From Rhodoferax ferrireducens (GTDB lineage: Bacteria > Pseudomonadota > Gammaproteobacteria > Burkholderiales > Burkholderiaceae_C), in the NCBI RefSeq assembly GCF_003347515.1, contig NZ_QEII01000304.1, positions 60,823 through 124,822 on the forward strand: a DNA stretch of 64,000 nt, in the 5' to 3' direction. Both the position numbers and the translations under genes were made by a program. The notes under the pieces were generated by a model that did no database searches, had not been told where the DNA came from, and worked only from the letters and a program-made list of their open reading frames with translations. Below are positions 33,833 to 42,231 of the stretch, piece after piece. Numbering within the stretch: the first letter of the stretch is position 1; each line of letters starts with the position of its first letter.

Positions 33833-35407
33833 ATGTCAGAAGCCGCGGTGCTTGAGCCTCTTTTCATCCGCATGCACGAGGCGGACAACGTGGCCATCGT
33901 CGTCAATGACGGCGGCCTGCCCGCCGGGGCGATGTTTGCCTCGGGCCTGAGGCTGGTCGAGCCCGTGCCGCAAGGCCACAAAGTCGCGCTGCTTGATCTG
34001 GCCGCCGGTGCACCTGTGCGGCGCTACAACGTGGTGATAGGCCATACCTTGCGCGCCATCCCGGCAGGGGCCTGGGTGCATGAGCGCCTGCTGCAAATGC
34101 CGGACGCGCGCGAGCTCACCGGTTTGCCGATGGCCACCGTGAAGCCGCCCGCCATGGCGCCGTTGGAGGGTTACACCTTTGAGGGCTACCGCAATGCCGA
34201 TGGCTCGGTCGGCAGTCGCAACATTCTGGCCATCACCACCACCGTGCAGTGCGTGGCAGGGGTGGTGGACTTTGCAGTGCAACGCATCAAGGCCGAACTG
34301 CTGCCGCGCTACCCGAATGTCGATGATGTGGTGAGCCTGGAGCACACCTACGGCTGCGGCGTAGCGATTGACGCGCCCGACGCCATCATCCCGATTCGCA
34401 CCTTGCGCAACATCAGCCTGAACCCGAATTTTGGCGGCGAGGTGATGGTGGTCAGTCTGGGCTGCGAGAAACTGCAACCCGAGCGCCTGCTGCCGCCCGG
34501 CGTGATTCCGATCAGCGACCAGCGCGGCGTGGAGGAAAAGCTGGACGTGGTGTGCCTGCAGGACGACGCCCATGTCGGCTTCATGTCCATGATCGACTCG
34601 GTCATGCGCCAGGCCCAACCACACCTCGAACGCCTGAACCAGCGCCGGCGCGAGACCTGTCCCGCGTCCGAGCTGGTGGTGGGCGTGCAGTGCGGCGGCA
34701 GCGATGCCTTCTCCGGTGTCACGGCCAATCCGGCGGTCGGCTTTGCCACCGATTTGCTGGTGCGTGCCGGCGCTACCGTGATGTTCTCCGAGGTGACCGA
34801 GGTGCGCGACGGCATCGACCAGCTGACGGCCCGCGCCAGCACCCCCGAAGTGGCCGCGGCCATGATCCGCGAGATGGCCTGGTACGACAACTACCTGCAA
34901 AAAGGCATGGTGGACCGCAGTGCCAACACCACACCGGGCAACAAGAAGGGTGGCTTGTCGAACATCGTCGAGAAGGCGATGGGCTCCATCGTCAAGTCCG
35001 GCACGGCGCCCATTTCCGGCGTGCTGTCGCCGGGCGAGAAGGTCCAGCAAAAAGGTCTGACGGGCCTGGTTTACGCCGCCACCCCGGCCAGCGATTTCAT
35101 TTGCGGCACGCTGCAGCTGGCGGCCGGCATGAATCTGCACATCTTCACCACCGGCCGCGGCACGCCTTATGGGCTGGCCGAATGCCCTGTGATCAAGGTC
35201 GCGACGCGCAACGATCTGGCGCGCCGCTGGCACGACCTGATGGACGTGAATGCCGGGCGCATCGCCAGTGGCGAGGCCAGCATTGAAGACGTGGGCTGGG
35301 AACTTTTCAAGCTGATGCTGGATGTGGCCAGTGGCAAAAAAACCTGGGCCGAGCACTGGAAACTGCACAACGCGCTGGTGCTGTTCAATCCGGCACCGGT
35401 GACCTGA
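33833..35407 (+). CDS. garD: Galactarate dehydratase
   Basis: A 524-residue member of the UxaA/GarD family, the usual length for GarD. The N-terminal SAF-like domain contains NDGGLPAG, and the catalytic domain holds YRNADGSVGSRN, VSLEHTYGCGVAID, VSLGCEKLQPE, VGVQCGGSDAFSG and TTGRGTPYGLAECPVIKVAT. It dehydrates galactarate (from galacturonate) to 5-keto-4-deoxyglucarate for KdgD. An overlapping long frame on the opposite strand is a coding shadow. Confidence 0.92.
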   Translation: MSEAAVLEPLFIRMHEADNVAIVVNDGGLPAGAMFASGLRLVEPVPQGHKVALLDLAAGAPVRRYNVVIGHTLRAIPAGAWVHERLLQMPDARELTGLPMATVKPPAMAPLEGYTFEGYRNADGSVGSRNILAITTTVQCVAGVVDFAVQRIKAELLPRYPNVDDVVSLEHTYGCGVAIDAPDAIIPIRTLRNISLNPNFGGEVMVVSLGCEKLQPERLLPPGVIPISDQRGVEEKLDVVCLQDDAHVGFMSMIDSVMRQAQPHLERLNQRRRETCPASELVVGVQCGGSDAFSGVTANPAVGFATDLLVRAGATVMFSEVTEVRDGIDQLTARASTPEVAAAMIREMAWYDNYLQKGMVDRSANTTPGNKKGGLSNIVEKAMGSIVKSGTAPISGVLSPGEKVQQKGLTGLVYAATPASDFICGTLQLAAGMNLHIFTTGRGTPYGLAECPVIKVATRNDLARRWHDLMDVNAGRIASGEASIEDVGWELFKLMLDVASGKKTWAEHWKLHNALVLFNPAPVT

Positions 35408-35481
35408 GGGTTGCAGGGGATGGGACCTGTCTTTCGTTTTGACTTCCCCTTTCATTCAAATTATTTAACAGGAGACAAACC

Positions 35482-36462
35482 ATGAAACTTCGCAGAAACC
35501 TCATCACCTTGGCGGCCATCGCGGCCCTGGGCACCGCGCTGCCTTTGGTGGCTACGGCCCAGGCCGATTACCCCAACAAACCGGTCAAGATCATCGTGCC
35601 GTTTCCGGCCGGCGGCACCAGCGACGTGATGGGTCGCTTGTTGGCCGAGGAACTGGGCAAGATCCTCAAGCAACCTTTCATCGTCGAAAACATCGGCGGC
35701 GCGGGTGGCGTGATTGGCACGGAACGGGCCACCAAGGCCGCGCCCGATGGCTATACCTTGATCCAGACCGGTGTCGGCCAGAACGCCGTGGCGCACGGGC
35801 TGGACCCCAACCTCAAGTACAACTCCATCACGGACTTCATCCACATATCGCAGGTCCACTCCGGCCCGAATGTGCTGGTGGTGCATCCGGATGCGCCGTT
35901 CAAAACGCTCAAGGATCTGGTGGCCTACGCCAAGGTCAACCCCGGCAAACTCAACTACGGCTTCACCCCCGCAGCCTCGGGCCACATGGCGATGGAGCAG
36001 TTCAAGCAGACCGCCGGCATCTTCATGCTGGGCATCCCCTACCGCGGCGGCGGCCCGATGATGACAGACATTCTGGGCGGCACCATCCCCATGATGTTCA
36101 TCAACCAGGACGTGGCCTTGCAGCACGTCAAGGCCGGCAAGCTGCGCGCCCTGGCGGTCTCCAGCGCCCAGCGAAATTCCCTGTATCCCGATGTGCCGAC
36201 CGTGGCTGAATCCGGCTACCCGGGATTTGAGGCCTTGTCCTGGTCTGGCATCTCGGCGCTCAAGGGCACGCCCCAGCCCATCATCGACAAGCTCGACGCA
36301 GCCATGGTCCAGGTGCTGAAATCGCCCGCCGTCAAACAACGCCTGGAGTCGCAGGGCTTTGTGGTCCCGACACCGGGCGCCAAGCACTACACCGCCTTCG
36401 TCAAGAGCGAACTGGATCGCTGGACCAAGGTCATCAAGACCGCTGGCATCAAGGTCGAATAG
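35482..36462 (+). CDS. Tripartite tricarboxylate transporter receptor (Bug/TctC family)
   Basis: A 326-residue periplasmic binding protein with signal peptide (cleavage around residues 25-30, after ATA or AQA). Bug landmarks are PVKIIVPFPAGGTSDVMGRL, IVENIGGAGGVIGTERATKA, LGIPYRGGGPMMTDILGG and SALKGTPQPIIDKLDAAMVQ. It follows garD and precedes an FAD oxidase. No dedicated permease is present. The ligand is probably an aldarate or hydroxy acid, by context. Confidence 0.9.
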   Translation: MKLRRNLITLAAIAALGTALPLVATAQADYPNKPVKIIVPFPAGGTSDVMGRLLAEELGKILKQPFIVENIGGAGGVIGTERATKAAPDGYTLIQTGVGQNAVAHGLDPNLKYNSITDFIHISQVHSGPNVLVVHPDAPFKTLKDLVAYAKVNPGKLNYGFTPAASGHMAMEQFKQTAGIFMLGIPYRGGGPMMTDILGGTIPMMFINQDVALQHVKAGKLRALAVSSAQRNSLYPDVPTVAESGYPGFEALSWSGISALKGTPQPIIDKLDAAMVQVLKSPAVKQRLESQGFVVPTPGAKHYTAFVKSELDRWTKVIKTAGIKVE

Positions 36463-36474
36463 GCCGTCGGGGTG

Positions 36475-37893
36475 ATGAGTGACTTCCTCCCCGAGGCCCG
36501 CGCACTGCTCGGTGAGGCGAATGTCCTGACCGTTGACCTTGCCGCCTACGCCACCGACTGGCGCGGCAAGTTCACCGGCGTGCCGCTGGCGGTGCTGCGA
36601 CCCGCCGACACGGCGCAGGTGGCGGCGACCGTCAAACTCTGCGCCATCCACGGCGTGGCCATCGTGCCGCAAGGCGGTAACACCGGCATGTGCGGCGGCG
36701 CCACGCCCGACGGCAGCGGCCAGCAGGTGGTGCTGAGCCTGAGCCGGCTGAACCGCGTGCGCAACATCGACCCGCTGAACAACACCATGACGGTGGAGGC
36801 CGGCTGCGTGCTGCAGACCCTGCAGGAACTGGCGACCGAACACGACCGTCTGTTCCCCCTGTCACTAGGCGCCGAAGGCTCGTGCCAGATCGGCGGCAAC
36901 ATCGCTACCAATGCCGGTGGCGTGCAGGTGCTGCGCTACGGCAACACGCGCGACCTGGTGCTGGGGCTGGAAGTGGTGCTGGCCGATGGCCAGGTGCTGA
37001 ACTTGCTGCGCGCGCTGCGCAAGGACAACACCGGTTACGACCTCAAACACCTGTTCATCGGCTCGGAAGGCACGCTGGGCATCGTCACGGCGGCGGTGCT
37101 CAAGCTGTTTCCGGCACCGCACGCCAGCGCCGTGGCGTTTGCGGCGTTCCAGACACCGCAGCAGGCGCTGCAGTTGCTGGGGCTGATGCGCGGCGCCTTG
37201 GGCGACCGCTTCACCGCGTTCGAACTCATGAGCGACGCCAGCTTAGGCCTGGTGCGCCAGTATTTTCCGGCCACGCCCGCCTTGTTTGCCGAGACCCATC
37301 CCTGGCATGTGCTGATGCAGGCCACCGACCCCGGCGCCGATGACGGTGCGCAGGTGGCACTGGATACCAGCTTTCAGGCCGCGCTGGAGCAGGCGCTGGA
37401 AACCGGCGTGATCGACGACGTGGTGGTGGCGACCTCGGTGGCGCAGGCCGAGGAACTTTGGGCTGTGCGCGAGAACATCAGCGAAGCCCAGCAGCATGAC
37501 GGCCACAACATTAAGCACGATATCGCCGTGCCGGTGTCCAGCGTGGCGGCCTTCATCGAGGAGGTGCAGCCCTTGCTGCACGCCGCCTACACGGGCGTGC
37601 GCCCGGTTGTTTACGGCCATCTGGGCGACGGCAATCTGCACTTCAACGTGTCGCGCCCGCCAGGCTGGAGCACACCGGACTGGCAGGGGGAGTCGGACCG
37701 CGTGAACGCCATCGTGCTCGATGTGGTGGCCCGTTTGCAGGGCTCGTTCAGCGCCGAGCATGGCCTGGGCCAGCTCAAGAAGCACGAAATGGCGCTGTAC
37801 AAGACGCCGCTGGAGATTGAGGTGATGCGCCGCGTCAAGCAGGCGCTGGACCCGCAGGGGCTGATGAATCCAGGCAAATTGCTGCCGGTCTGA
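36475..37893 (+). CDS. FAD-linked 2-hydroxyacid dehydrogenase (GlcD / D-2-hydroxyglutarate type)
   Basis: A 472-residue flavoprotein of the VAO/PCMH fold. The FAD-binding segments are VPQGGNTGMCGGATPDGSGQ, GAEGSCQIGGNIATNAGG and RKDNTGYDLKHLFIGSEGTL. The C-terminal FAD-oxidase domain shows GHLGDGNLHFNVSR (conserved His pair) and SAEHGLGQLK. The family oxidises D-lactate, glycolate or D-2-hydroxyglutarate, passing electrons to the quinone pool or a partner flavoprotein. ATG 36475 is preferred to the adjacent GTG. A paralogue lies at 56629-58089. Confidence 0.88.
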   Translation: MSDFLPEARALLGEANVLTVDLAAYATDWRGKFTGVPLAVLRPADTAQVAATVKLCAIHGVAIVPQGGNTGMCGGATPDGSGQQVVLSLSRLNRVRNIDPLNNTMTVEAGCVLQTLQELATEHDRLFPLSLGAEGSCQIGGNIATNAGGVQVLRYGNTRDLVLGLEVVLADGQVLNLLRALRKDNTGYDLKHLFIGSEGTLGIVTAAVLKLFPAPHASAVAFAAFQTPQQALQLLGLMRGALGDRFTAFELMSDASLGLVRQYFPATPALFAETHPWHVLMQATDPGADDGAQVALDTSFQAALEQALETGVIDDVVVATSVAQAEELWAVRENISEAQQHDGHNIKHDIAVPVSSVAAFIEEVQPLLHAAYTGVRPVVYGHLGDGNLHFNVSRPPGWSTPDWQGESDRVNAIVLDVVARLQGSFSAEHGLGQLKKHEMALYKTPLEIEVMRRVKQALDPQGLMNPGKLLPV

Positions 37894-37920
37894 TTTTTAT
37901 AAAAAGTTTAAGCTTTTTTG

Positions 37921-37970
37921 GCCTCTAGACCCCGTCCAATAAGCGCAAGCAGCTACTGAATTAATAGTAA
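37921..37970 (-). repeat. Comamonadaceae-type intergenic repeat, copy 4
   Basis: Reverse orientation: GCCTCTAGACCCCGTCCAAT, AAGCGCAAGCAGCTACTGAA and TTAATAGTAA. It fills the gap between the FAD oxidase and the following dehydrogenase gene and ends ten bases before the latter's ATG. Confidence 0.7.
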
Positions 37971-37980
37971 ATTAAATCCC

Positions 37981-39051
37981 ATGACAAGCTCCCAATCGCC
38001 CTCGCCACAGCGCTTTTCCCTGGCCGAACTGGCGCGCGTCACGCAGGCGCTGTTTGTCGCCGTCGGCATGGATCTGGAGAAAGCGCGCTGCGTCACCGAC
38101 GCCTTGCTCACCGCCGACAGCATGGGCCACAGCACCCACGGCCTGGCGCTCGCACCCTGGTACCTGGAAGCGGCGCGCAGCGGCGTCATGAGCGTCACCG
38201 GCGACAAAATTGTGGTGAATGACCGCGGTGCCTGCGTCACCTGGAACGGCAACCGCCTGCCCGGCGCCTGGCTGATTCACCAGGCCATCGACGCCGCGCT
38301 GGAACGCATCGAGCAATACGGCGTGGTGATGGTGGTCATCGCCAACAGCCACCACACCGGCGCCCTGGCCACCTATCTGCCGCGCCTGACCGAACGTGGT
38401 TTGCTGGTGCAATTGGTCAATTCCGGCCCGGCCGCCGCCGGCGTGGCACCATTTGGTGGCACCCAGGCGCTGTTCACGCCGAACCCGATCGCTGCCGGCA
38501 TCCCCACAACTGGCGCGCCGATCCTGCTCGACATCAGTTCCTCCATCACCACGCTCAACAGTGCACGCCAGCTGGCCGCGCGGGGAGAACGCTTTCCGGC
38601 TAACTGGGCGATGGACGCGCAAGGTCGACCCAGCGACGACCCGGCGGTGGTCATCAGCGGCGGCGGCACCTTGCTGCCGGTCGGTGGTTTCGACCACGGC
38701 CACAAGGGCTACGGCATGGCGCTGCTGGCCGAAGCCCTCACGCAGGGCTTGCCCGGCCATGGCCGCGCCGATGCGCCGGTGGGCACCACCATCGGCATCT
38801 TTTTGCAGGTGATCGACCCCAATGCCTTTGCCGGGCTGGACGCCTTCACGCGCCAGACCGGCTGGCTGGCGGACGCCTGCCACGCCAACCCGCCACTGCC
38901 GGGCGGGCCGCGCGTGCGTTTGCCGGGTGAGCAGGCGCTGGTGCGCCAGCGCGAGGCGATGGAAGCCGGTGTTCCGTTGGCGCAGGGGACAGTGGATGCG
39001 CTTCGGCTGCTTGCCGAGGGGGAAGGACTGCAGTTCCCCCTGCTGTTCTGA
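37981..39051 (+). CDS. Malate/L-lactate/ureidoglycolate dehydrogenase family protein (Ldh2)
   Basis: A 356-residue NAD(P)-dependent oxidoreductase of the Ldh2/MDH2 family, which has its own fold unlike classical lactate dehydrogenase. Landmarks are ADSMGHSTHGLALAPWYL, VIANSHHTGALATYLPRL (catalytic His), GTQALFTPNPIAAGIPT, and KGYGMALLAEALTQGLPG. With the FAD hydroxyacid dehydrogenase upstream it could interconvert a 2-hydroxyacid and 2-ketoacid of opposite stereochemistry. The specific substrate is unknown. Confidence 0.88.
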   Translation: MTSSQSPSPQRFSLAELARVTQALFVAVGMDLEKARCVTDALLTADSMGHSTHGLALAPWYLEAARSGVMSVTGDKIVVNDRGACVTWNGNRLPGAWLIHQAIDAALERIEQYGVVMVVIANSHHTGALATYLPRLTERGLLVQLVNSGPAAAGVAPFGGTQALFTPNPIAAGIPTTGAPILLDISSSITTLNSARQLAARGERFPANWAMDAQGRPSDDPAVVISGGGTLLPVGGFDHGHKGYGMALLAEALTQGLPGHGRADAPVGTTIGIFLQVIDPNAFAGLDAFTRQTGWLADACHANPPLPGGPRVRLPGEQALVRQREAMEAGVPLAQGTVDALRLLAEGEGLQFPLLF

Positions 39052-39450
39052 ATCCATTTTTGCCGTAATCCTATGTATCGCTACCACACCGTGCATGTGT
39101 AGCCGCAGATACGTTCAATCTGAAGGTCCCCTGGCCAACTAACTAGTTTGTCTTTTTTGACAAGCACTTGGCGTGATATTGGGATGCTTGGCAGCAGTCT
39201 TGCCCTGCTTCTCAAAAGTGGTCGTCTACCCCAACGCCTTGACGACCTTGCTAATGCGACATAGATCGCAACAGCGGATCGACTCATACCTAAAAGGTAT
39301 TGCGCTAATAGCAATTCAAAAAAATCGGCTTTGCTTCCAAACTCAGCTCGTCTTTGGATGCACTTCTGACGATGCTGGCTGGGGCTCGTGGCTGGGGCCA
39401 TTTGCGCGTGTGACAACGCTACTCACTTACGAATAAATGCAGAGATATAC
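39052..39450. other. 399 bp intergenic region, possible gene relic
   Basis: No intact gene is supported here. AACTAACTAGTTTGTC at 39137-39152 resembles the candidate TetR operator at 10284. On the minus strand around 39230-39270 a short frame reads RISKVVKALG and stop, reminiscent of the C-terminus of HigA-like addiction-module antidotes, but it is too short to call. Base composition is lower in GC than the flanking genes. The MFS gene promoter presumably lies at its right end. Confidence 0.4.
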
Positions 39451-40674
39451 ATGACTCAACACACATCACTTTCAGCCACTGCACCAGACCTTCCCCTTTG
39501 GCGGGGCTGGCTGGCCATCGTATTTCTGGGCATCGGCGCCTTCACGATTGTCACCACTGAGTTGGCGCCGATCGGGCTGTTGTCGTCCATCGCGCGAGAC
39601 ATGGGGCGTAGCGAAGCGACTGTCGGCCTCACCGTCACCCTGTATGCGTGGATCGGTGCCTTCAGCGCGCTGCTGTCGGCGTTCGCGCTGAGCCGGCTGC
39701 CGCGCAAGCCGCTGCTGATCGGATTGATGTTGTGCCTGGCCTTGTCCAACGGCGCTGCCATGCTGGCAGACAGCTTCGGCTTGCTGTTGTCTGCGCGCGC
39801 ATGCGGCGCCATCGCGCACGGTTTGTTCTGGGCCGTCATTGCCGCCTCGGCGGCACAGATTGCGCCGCCGCGTCATGTCGGGCTGGCGACATCGATTGTC
39901 TTTGGTGGGGTCTCAGCGGCCAGCGTGCTTGGCGTTCCACTGGCCACGTTCATCGGACAAGAGAGCAGCTGGCGTGTGGCCTTTGGCGCAATCGGTGTGC
40001 TGAGCTTGGTCGTCGCGCTCGTGATGGTGCCAGTCCTGCCCGGTCTCAAACAAGAAGAAGCGCGGGGCGGTCGCGCAGCGCTCGCCGGGGTGTTGCGCAG
40101 GGCTGAACTGTGGGGCATTTACTTGGCCACGGCGTTTGCTGTCACCAGCCATTTTGCGGCATTCACTTTCATCGAGCCCTTCCTGCGTGAAGCGCCCGGC
40201 GTTCAGTCGTCGCTGGTGATCGCCCTGCTGTTTGGTTTCGGCGCTGCCGGCCTGGCCGCCAACTTCGTCACGGGTGTTTTTATTGATCGCTATCTGCGCT
40301 CCTTCCTGATGCTGGCGCTGTGCATGCTGAGCCTTGCGCTGATTGTCTTGGGGTATTGGCGCGATACCCTCGGCGTGGCAGGGATTGCCGCCATGTTGGT
40401 GATGTGGGGCGCTGCCATCTCGGCGATCTTTGTCGGCTTTCAAACGTGGATCCTGCGTACGGCCGGCACGGCTGCGATGCCGGCATCGGCTATCCACGCC
40501 GCCATTTTCAACGCCGCAATCGGCACCGGCGCCATGGTCGGTGCATGGATATTGAGCAGCAGCGGCTTCTCCACAGTGATGGTCGTCGCTGGCCTGGGTG
40601 GTGTCGTGTCGATTTTGGTGGTGGCGAGTATCGGCCGGCCAGTGCGGGCCTTGCAGCCAGGGCTGTCGCAATGA
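39451..40674 (+). CDS. MFS transporter, SotB/sugar-efflux-like
   Basis: A 407-residue polytopic protein with 12 predicted transmembrane segments. TTELAPIGLLSSIARDMGRS, GLTVTLYAWIGAFSALLSAF and LSRLPRKPLLIG (the loop 2-3 motif A-like region) match DHA1-type exporters of the SotB/AraJ group. It probably exports a small solute such as a sugar or drug. The stop codon overlaps the start of the next gene (ATGA), so they are coupled. The ATG at 39451 places the first helix at the usual distance. Confidence 0.88.
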   Translation: MTQHTSLSATAPDLPLWRGWLAIVFLGIGAFTIVTTELAPIGLLSSIARDMGRSEATVGLTVTLYAWIGAFSALLSAFALSRLPRKPLLIGLMLCLALSNGAAMLADSFGLLLSARACGAIAHGLFWAVIAASAAQIAPPRHVGLATSIVFGGVSAASVLGVPLATFIGQESSWRVAFGAIGVLSLVVALVMVPVLPGLKQEEARGGRAALAGVLRRAELWGIYLATAFAVTSHFAAFTFIEPFLREAPGVQSSLVIALLFGFGAAGLAANFVTGVFIDRYLRSFLMLALCMLSLALIVLGYWRDTLGVAGIAAMLVMWGAAISAIFVGFQTWILRTAGTAAMPASAIHAAIFNAAIGTGAMVGAWILSSSGFSTVMVVAGLGGVVSILVVASIGRPVRALQPGLSQ

Positions 40675-41087
40675 AAACGCAAGATTCGCTCATGAGCGAT
40701 AAGACCCGCCTGGGTCGCAGCTTGATGGACGCACTTGAACCCAACACGGCCGAGCGCGTCACGGCCAAACTGTCCGAACTTGACCCGGACCTGCCACGCC
40801 TGATCACTGACTATGCTTTCGCCGACGTGATTGGCCGCCCTGGGCTGGACCTCAAAACGCGTGAGATGTTGACCGTGGCCGCGCTTACGGCCATGGGGAA
40901 CGCGCCATCGCAACTGGAGTTCCACATGCGTGGCGCCATGAATGTCGGAGTGAGCCGGCAGGAGTTGCTGGAAATTGTCATTCAAATGGCGGTCTATGCC
41001 GGCGTGCCAGCCTGCATGAACGGACTGACGGCGTATCGCGCGGCGATCACCGCTGTCAATGGCCCGCAATTTACGAAGCGCGATTGA
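40671..41087 (+). CDS. Carboxymuconolactone decarboxylase family protein
   Basis: A 138-residue all-helical protein. KTREMLTVAALTAMGNAPSQ, LEFHMRGAMNVGVSRQELLE and IVIQMAVYAGVPACMNGL align with PcaC-type gamma-carboxymuconolactone decarboxylases. The CxxC of the AhpD peroxidase branch is absent. It overlaps the MFS gene by four bases and precedes an aldo/keto reductase, a combination often seen in small stress or detoxification operons, so a true protocatechuate-pathway role is uncertain. Confidence 0.85.
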   Translation: MKTQDSLMSDKTRLGRSLMDALEPNTAERVTAKLSELDPDLPRLITDYAFADVIGRPGLDLKTREMLTVAALTAMGNAPSQLEFHMRGAMNVGVSRQELLEIVIQMAVYAGVPACMNGLTAYRAAITAVNGPQFTKRD

Positions 41088-41162
41088 TGTCCATCTTTCC
41101 GCATCCTTGATTCAAGCGCGTGCCCAGCCCAGAGCACGGCTTCCTTAAAAGAGAGAAATAGC

Positions 41163-42206
41163 ATGAAAACTGAAACCAACACACAGGCACCGACTCGACC
41201 AGCTTTGCCCGTACGTCTGCTGGGCGACAACCTGGCCGTGTCCGCCATGGGGTATGGGGCCATGGGAATGAGCGAGTTTTATGGACCCTCGGATGACGCC
41301 GCCTCGAAGGCATTGCTGCAGGAAGTTACCGATCGTGGGGTTACCTTCATCGATACGGCCGATATCTACGGCCAGGGTCATAACGAGTTACTGATCGGCG
41401 ACTTGGTGCGCTCACGGCGCGCCGCGCGCATGGCAGGGCAATTGAAGATCGCCACCAAATGCGGTATCGAACGGTCCGCCGAAACGCCCTCGCTTCGGCG
41501 CATCAACAACACGCCGGAATACATCCGCCGCTGCTGCGAAGCTTCGTTGACGCGACTCGGGGTCGATCGTATCGATCTTTATTACATCCACCGGGTCGAT
41601 CCGACGGTCGACATCGAAGACACCATGGGATGCCTGGCCGAGTTGGTGAAGGAAGGCAAGATCGAGCATGTAGGTTTGTGCGAAGTGTCCGCAAATACGC
41701 TGGAGCGGGCGCACCGGGTACACCCGGTGGCAGCCTTGCAGACTGAGTATTCGCTGTGGAGCCGAGACGTTGAGCGAGATATCTTGCCGGCAACCAAAGC
41801 GCTCGGCATCGGTTTTGTCGCCTACTCGCCGTTGGGGCGCGGTTTTCTCAGTGGCCGCCTGACGGATACAGCCAGTTTGGCCGAGGGAGATTTCAGGCGC
41901 ACCAACCCAAGGTTTCAGGAGGAGAACATGGCACACAATCTTGGTTTGTTGGAGACGGTGCGCGCTGTTGCCGCAACCCATGCGGCAACACCGGGGCAGG
42001 TTGCGCTTGCCTGGTTGCTGGCCCAGGGCCAACACATCGTGCCGATCCCAGGCACGCGTCGATCGGCCTACTTGCAGGAGAATCTGGGGGCGCTTGACTT
42101 GGCGCTAACGGCTGCGGACTTGAAACTGCTCGATCAAGCCATGGCTCCCGAGCAAGTGCGTGGCGCACGTTACGCCGCCGAGGGCATGAAAGGTATCAAT
42201 GCCTGA
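41163..42206 (+). CDS. Aldo/keto reductase
   Basis: A 347-residue AKR. The catalytic residues appear in FIDTADIYGQGHNELLIG (Asp, Tyr), IATKCG (Lys) and YYIHRVDPTVDIED (His). The cofactor end is IPIPGTRRSAYLQENLGALD. It resembles YajO/AKR13-type reductases and the second copy at 17636. It lies 75 bp after the carboxymuconolactone-like gene and converges on the LysR gene at 42232. It probably reduces a quinone, methylglyoxal-like aldehyde or exported metabolite. Confidence 0.9.
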   Translation: MKTETNTQAPTRPALPVRLLGDNLAVSAMGYGAMGMSEFYGPSDDAASKALLQEVTDRGVTFIDTADIYGQGHNELLIGDLVRSRRAARMAGQLKIATKCGIERSAETPSLRRINNTPEYIRRCCEASLTRLGVDRIDLYYIHRVDPTVDIEDTMGCLAELVKEGKIEHVGLCEVSANTLERAHRVHPVAALQTEYSLWSRDVERDILPATKALGIGFVAYSPLGRGFLSGRLTDTASLAEGDFRRTNPRFQEENMAHNLGLLETVRAVAATHAATPGQVALAWLLAQGQHIVPIPGTRRSAYLQENLGALDLALTAADLKLLDQAMAPEQVRGARYAAEGMKGINA

Positions 42207-42231
42207 AGCGGACCGTGGAAAGTCGGCGCCG

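Noticed and set aside
33836..35455. 539-codon open frame antisense to garD
   Set aside because: It is a His/Gln/Arg-rich shadow frame caused by GC-rich codon use opposite a well-supported GarD gene; no motifs or ribosome binding site.
40671..41087. AhpD-like peroxidase
   Set aside because: The CxxC redox motif is absent; the protein aligns with the PcaC-type branch.
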